Below are positions 62,304 through 64,000 of a stretch of 64,000 bases of DNA, one piece after another. The notes beneath the pieces were generated by a model. It saw nothing but the letters and a program-made list of their open reading frames with translations. It did not search any database and was not told where the DNA came from. How positions within the stretch are numbered: the first letter of the stretch is position 1; each line of letters starts with the position of its first letter. Origin of the DNA: a virus; the IMG/VR virus record IMGVR_UViG_3300031857_000106, positions 1-64,000 of that record; one strand, written 5' to 3'. The translations under genes were made by a program, and so were the position numbers.

Positions 62304-62317
62304 AGAGGGCAACCTCT
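62304..62317 (+). promoter_or_regulatory. Leader hairpin with GNRA tetraloop before the endolysin
   Basis: AGAGG and CCTCT pair around GCAA, a stable GNRA loop, 19 bases before the endolysin ATG. It may shape translation or stability of the lysis mRNA, as a leader hairpin does for T4 lysozyme. Confidence 0.4.
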
Positions 62318-62336
62318 GCAAAATAAAAACATAACA

Positions 62337-63161
62337 ATGTTACTTAAGAACGGATCGAAGGGCACCGATGTGGCTGCTCTTCAGAAATTTCTAGGTCTGG
62401 CCGCTGATGGCAATTTCGGCCCAGGCACGGAAAAAGCAGTAAAAGATTGGCAGGCGAAAAACGGCCTCACTGCCGATGGAATAGTAGGACCTGGTACTTG
62501 GGCTAAGATGGGTCTCGGTGCTGCAGCTCCCGTAGCTGAGTCTGCGCCAGTTCCACCATCAAACTTCAAATTGGAGAAGTTAAAAGGTCACATTCCTGAT
62601 GCAGTGATCGCACAGATCCCTGATACTGCAGCCAAGTTTGGCATCACCAACACTTTGAGACTTGCTCACTTCCTCGCTCAGTGTGGTCACGAATCTGGAG
62701 GCTTCAAAGCAGTTTCCGAGAATTTGAACTACTCTGCAGACGGTTTGAAGAAGATCTTCCCTAAGTATTTTCCAGGAAACTTGAACGAGTCTTACGCTAG
62801 AAACCCTGAGAAGATCGCTAACAAAGTCTATTCTTCTAGAATGGGTAACGGCGATGAGAAATCTGGTGACGGCTTCAAATTCAGAGGTCGTGGTTACATC
62901 CAATTGACGGGCAAGGACAACTACACAAGGTTTGACAAGACTGTGGATGACGACATCCTCGCAAATCCTGATCTCGTGGCTACTAAGTATCCTCTTTCTT
63001 CAGCTGCATTCTTCTTCAACTCAAACGGGCTCTGGTCCATTTGTGATAAAGGAGCAGACGAAGCGACAGTGACGGCAGTGACCAAGAGAGTCAACGGCGG
63101 CACGATCGGTCTCGCTGACCGCATCAAGCACTTCAAAGAGTACTATCACCTACTCGCATGA
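62337..63161 (+). CDS. Endolysin: peptidoglycan-binding domain + GH19 lysozyme
   Basis: The protein has 274 residues. Residues about 3-60 are a PG_binding_1 repeat (GSKGTDVAALQKFLGLAADG ... LTADGIVGPGTWAKMG), then an Ala/Pro linker, then a GH19 domain (80-274): HFLAQCGHESGGFKAVSE with catalytic Glu119 and likely second acid Glu128, GYIQLTGKDNYTRF and the closing TKRVNGGTIGLADRI. It should cut the glycan strands of peptidoglycan for lysis. No signal peptide, so a holin is needed. The ATG was preferred over a longer TTG frame that would run through the terminator. Confidence 0.92.
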   Translation: MLLKNGSKGTDVAALQKFLGLAADGNFGPGTEKAVKDWQAKNGLTADGIVGPGTWAKMGLGAAAPVAESAPVPPSNFKLEKLKGHIPDAVIAQIPDTAAKFGITNTLRLAHFLAQCGHESGGFKAVSENLNYSADGLKKIFPKYFPGNLNESYARNPEKIANKVYSSRMGNGDEKSGDGFKFRGRGYIQLTGKDNYTRFDKTVDDDILANPDLVATKYPLSSAAFFFNSNGLWSICDKGADEATVTAVTKRVNGGTIGLADRIKHFKEYYHLLA

Positions 63162-63169
63162 TAAATAAG

Positions 63170-63199
63170 AAAGAGCGGTAATAAACTTACCGCTCTTTT
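63170..63199 (+). terminator. Rho-independent terminator
   Basis: AAAGAGCGGTAA (63170-63181) and TTACCGCTCTTT (63187-63198) form a 12-base perfect stem around TAAAC. GATAAATAA lies just before it, overlapping the endolysin stop. Confidence 0.9.
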
Positions 63200-63213
63200 A
63201 CAATAAAAGAACT

Positions 63214-63438
63214 ATGAAAAATCTTTTAATCTTCGAGGACTTCTCGAAAACATACGGAGAAAAGATCACTCTCGATCAATTCAGATCTATCAAACCTGGA
63301 AGCACTGTCACTTATTTAGGTTCAAAATACGAAGTTGTCAAAAATGACGGCTTTGTTCTCTCTTTAAAGAACGAGAGAAGCAGCTTTACCGTCAACTACA
63401 GCATGTTCAACCACGGTGGCTTCATCAAAAACAGCTAA
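63214..63438 (+). CDS. Small phage protein with FEDF leader motif
   Basis: The protein has 74 residues. The N-terminus KNLLIFEDFSKTYGEK resembles the capsid-targeting-like leader found in two other proteins here. It is followed by a beta-rich domain (GSTVTYLGSKYEVVKNDGFVLSLKNERSSFTVNY). No catalytic motif. Possible internal head protein. The next gene starts 3 bases after its stop. Confidence 0.6.
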   Translation: MKNLLIFEDFSKTYGEKITLDQFRSIKPGSTVTYLGSKYEVVKNDGFVLSLKNERSSFTVNYSMFNHGGFIKNS

Positions 63439-63441
63439 GCA

Positions 63442-64000
63442 ATGAAAAGCAAAGACTTCAAAGAGCTCGAAAAAATAGTTCTCAAGCATTTCCCAAACGC
63501 AAGATGGGACGAAAAAACTCTTAAGTGGAGCGCAGAGACGAAACCTAATCCAAAAGATTCTTGGGACGAACCTGAGGCTCTACGGAAATTTGACGCAGAA
63601 GCATCGAAGAAATTTTATTCTAAGATGTCAGGAAGCTCATGGGACAACGAGGGTAACATCACCATCGGCGTCAGATCTCTCTTTGAGGATCACGTCCTCA
63701 CCTTTGCTGGCTTCTTGAACGAGAAGAAACCGGCCGGAGCTCCCGATTGGCACGATTCAGACGCCCCTGACGCAGAAGGTCGTTTCAGAGATCTAGGCAT
63801 CAAGGACCTAGCAGCTTGGTTGATCAAGACTCGAAAGAAAGACGTGAAGAAGATCAGCGGCAGCATCACTCAACAGATAGTCTTCAACCGCAAGAGAGAT
63901 CCTGAATATGCAGATAAGATGGAGAAGGTGAGAAAAGAAGTCTATAAACAATTGGGAAGAGAAGATCTTCTCGACGAGGAATTCATAACGGAGGCTGCTT
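63442..64000 (+). CDS. Hypothetical protein with FxxFxNE motifs (partial, runs off the window)
   Basis: An open frame of 186 complete codons without a stop at the right edge. It begins KSKDFKELEKIVLKHFPNAR. Two stretches resemble capsid-targeting/prohead cleavage motifs, LTFAGFLNEKK in the middle and LLDEEFITEAA close to the edge; a basic helical region (TRKKDVKKISGSITQQIVF) lies between. It looks like several fused short modules separated by LxE/IxE sites. The C-terminal domain is not visible. Confidence 0.6.
   Translation, partial: MKSKDFKELEKIVLKHFPNARWDEKTLKWSAETKPNPKDSWDEPEALRKFDAEASKKFYSKMSGSSWDNEGNITIGVRSLFEDHVLTFAGFLNEKKPAGAPDWHDSDAPDAEGRFRDLGIKDLAAWLIKTRKKDVKKISGSITQQIVFNRKRDPEYADKMEKVRKEVYKQLGREDLLDEEFITEAA

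Noticed and set aside
62247-62336. Longer TTG-start version of the endolysin
   Set aside because: It would translate through a strong terminator hairpin; the PG-binding domain begins right at the downstream ATG.

Overview
The window looks like part of the genome of a large tailed bacteriophage with T4-like traits, probably infecting a Bacteroidota host. Supporting signs are dense head-to-tail genes with many ATGA or TAATG junctions, almost all on one strand; A-rich leaders without clear Shine-Dalgarno sequences; a TAnnTTTG Bacteroidota-type -7 box at 25405; phage tRNAs; a GH19 endolysin; a cluster of giant tail-fibre genes ending in S74 chaperone domains; and protein N-termini that resemble the T4 capsid-targeting sequence with LxE/IxE prohead-protease sites. 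No terminase, capsid or polymerase gene is visible, so the host and taxon are inferences.

Layout. Positions 1-5.9 kb hold a zinc-peptidase-like protein, a ParB-fold-like protein, a secreted protein, a possible head-targeted protein, then a cupin, a cytidylyltransferase and a PfkB sugar kinase (the two halves of an HldE-like enzyme in swapped order). These are followed by tRNA-Ser, tRNA-Arg, a structured spacer, a HAD phosphatase and a second nucleotidyltransferase. Positions 5.9-23.4 kb form a glycan/modification island: ten glycosyltransferase-like genes, three 2-oxoglutarate/Fe(II) oxygenases, a C5-cytosine methyltransferase homologue, a small-molecule-type SAM methyltransferase, a third cytidylyltransferase, and tRNA-Leu, initiator tRNA-fMet and tRNA-Val. 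A SpeD-like gene closes the island and is the only minus-strand gene. Positions 23.8-26.3 kb carry small phage proteins.

Positions 26.4-53.1 kb hold six paralogous fibre genes of 937-1720 residues. Each has a conserved head of about 65 residues, a collagen-like Gly-X-Y region, a variable adhesive region and an S74 autoproteolytic chaperone. A small protein and a LamG-type lectin gene are interspersed. Five of the six fibres begin with TTG, in several cases inside a conserved hairpin.

Positions 53.1-60.6 kb form an RNA-centred block: a 0.5 kb highly structured non-coding stretch, a Deinococcus-type RNA ligase and a Ro60-like TROVE protein, followed by a zincin-like protein, a lipoprotein, a metallophosphoesterase and a nucleotidase-like HAD protein. 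Positions 60.6-64.0 kb contain small genes, a GT25 glycosyltransferase with a possible capsid-targeting propeptide, the GH19 endolysin and two proteins with FxxF-type motifs, the last of which runs off the window.

Two working ideas stand out. First, the phage may hydroxylate and glycosylate its own collagen-like fibres; it encodes GT25-family enzymes, the family that includes collagen galactosyltransferases, and prolyl-hydroxylase-like oxygenases. Hypermodified DNA is the main alternative. Second, it may carry a Ro60/RNA-ligase RNA-handling module with its own structured RNA. Both are inferences from gene content and need computational and experimental testing.
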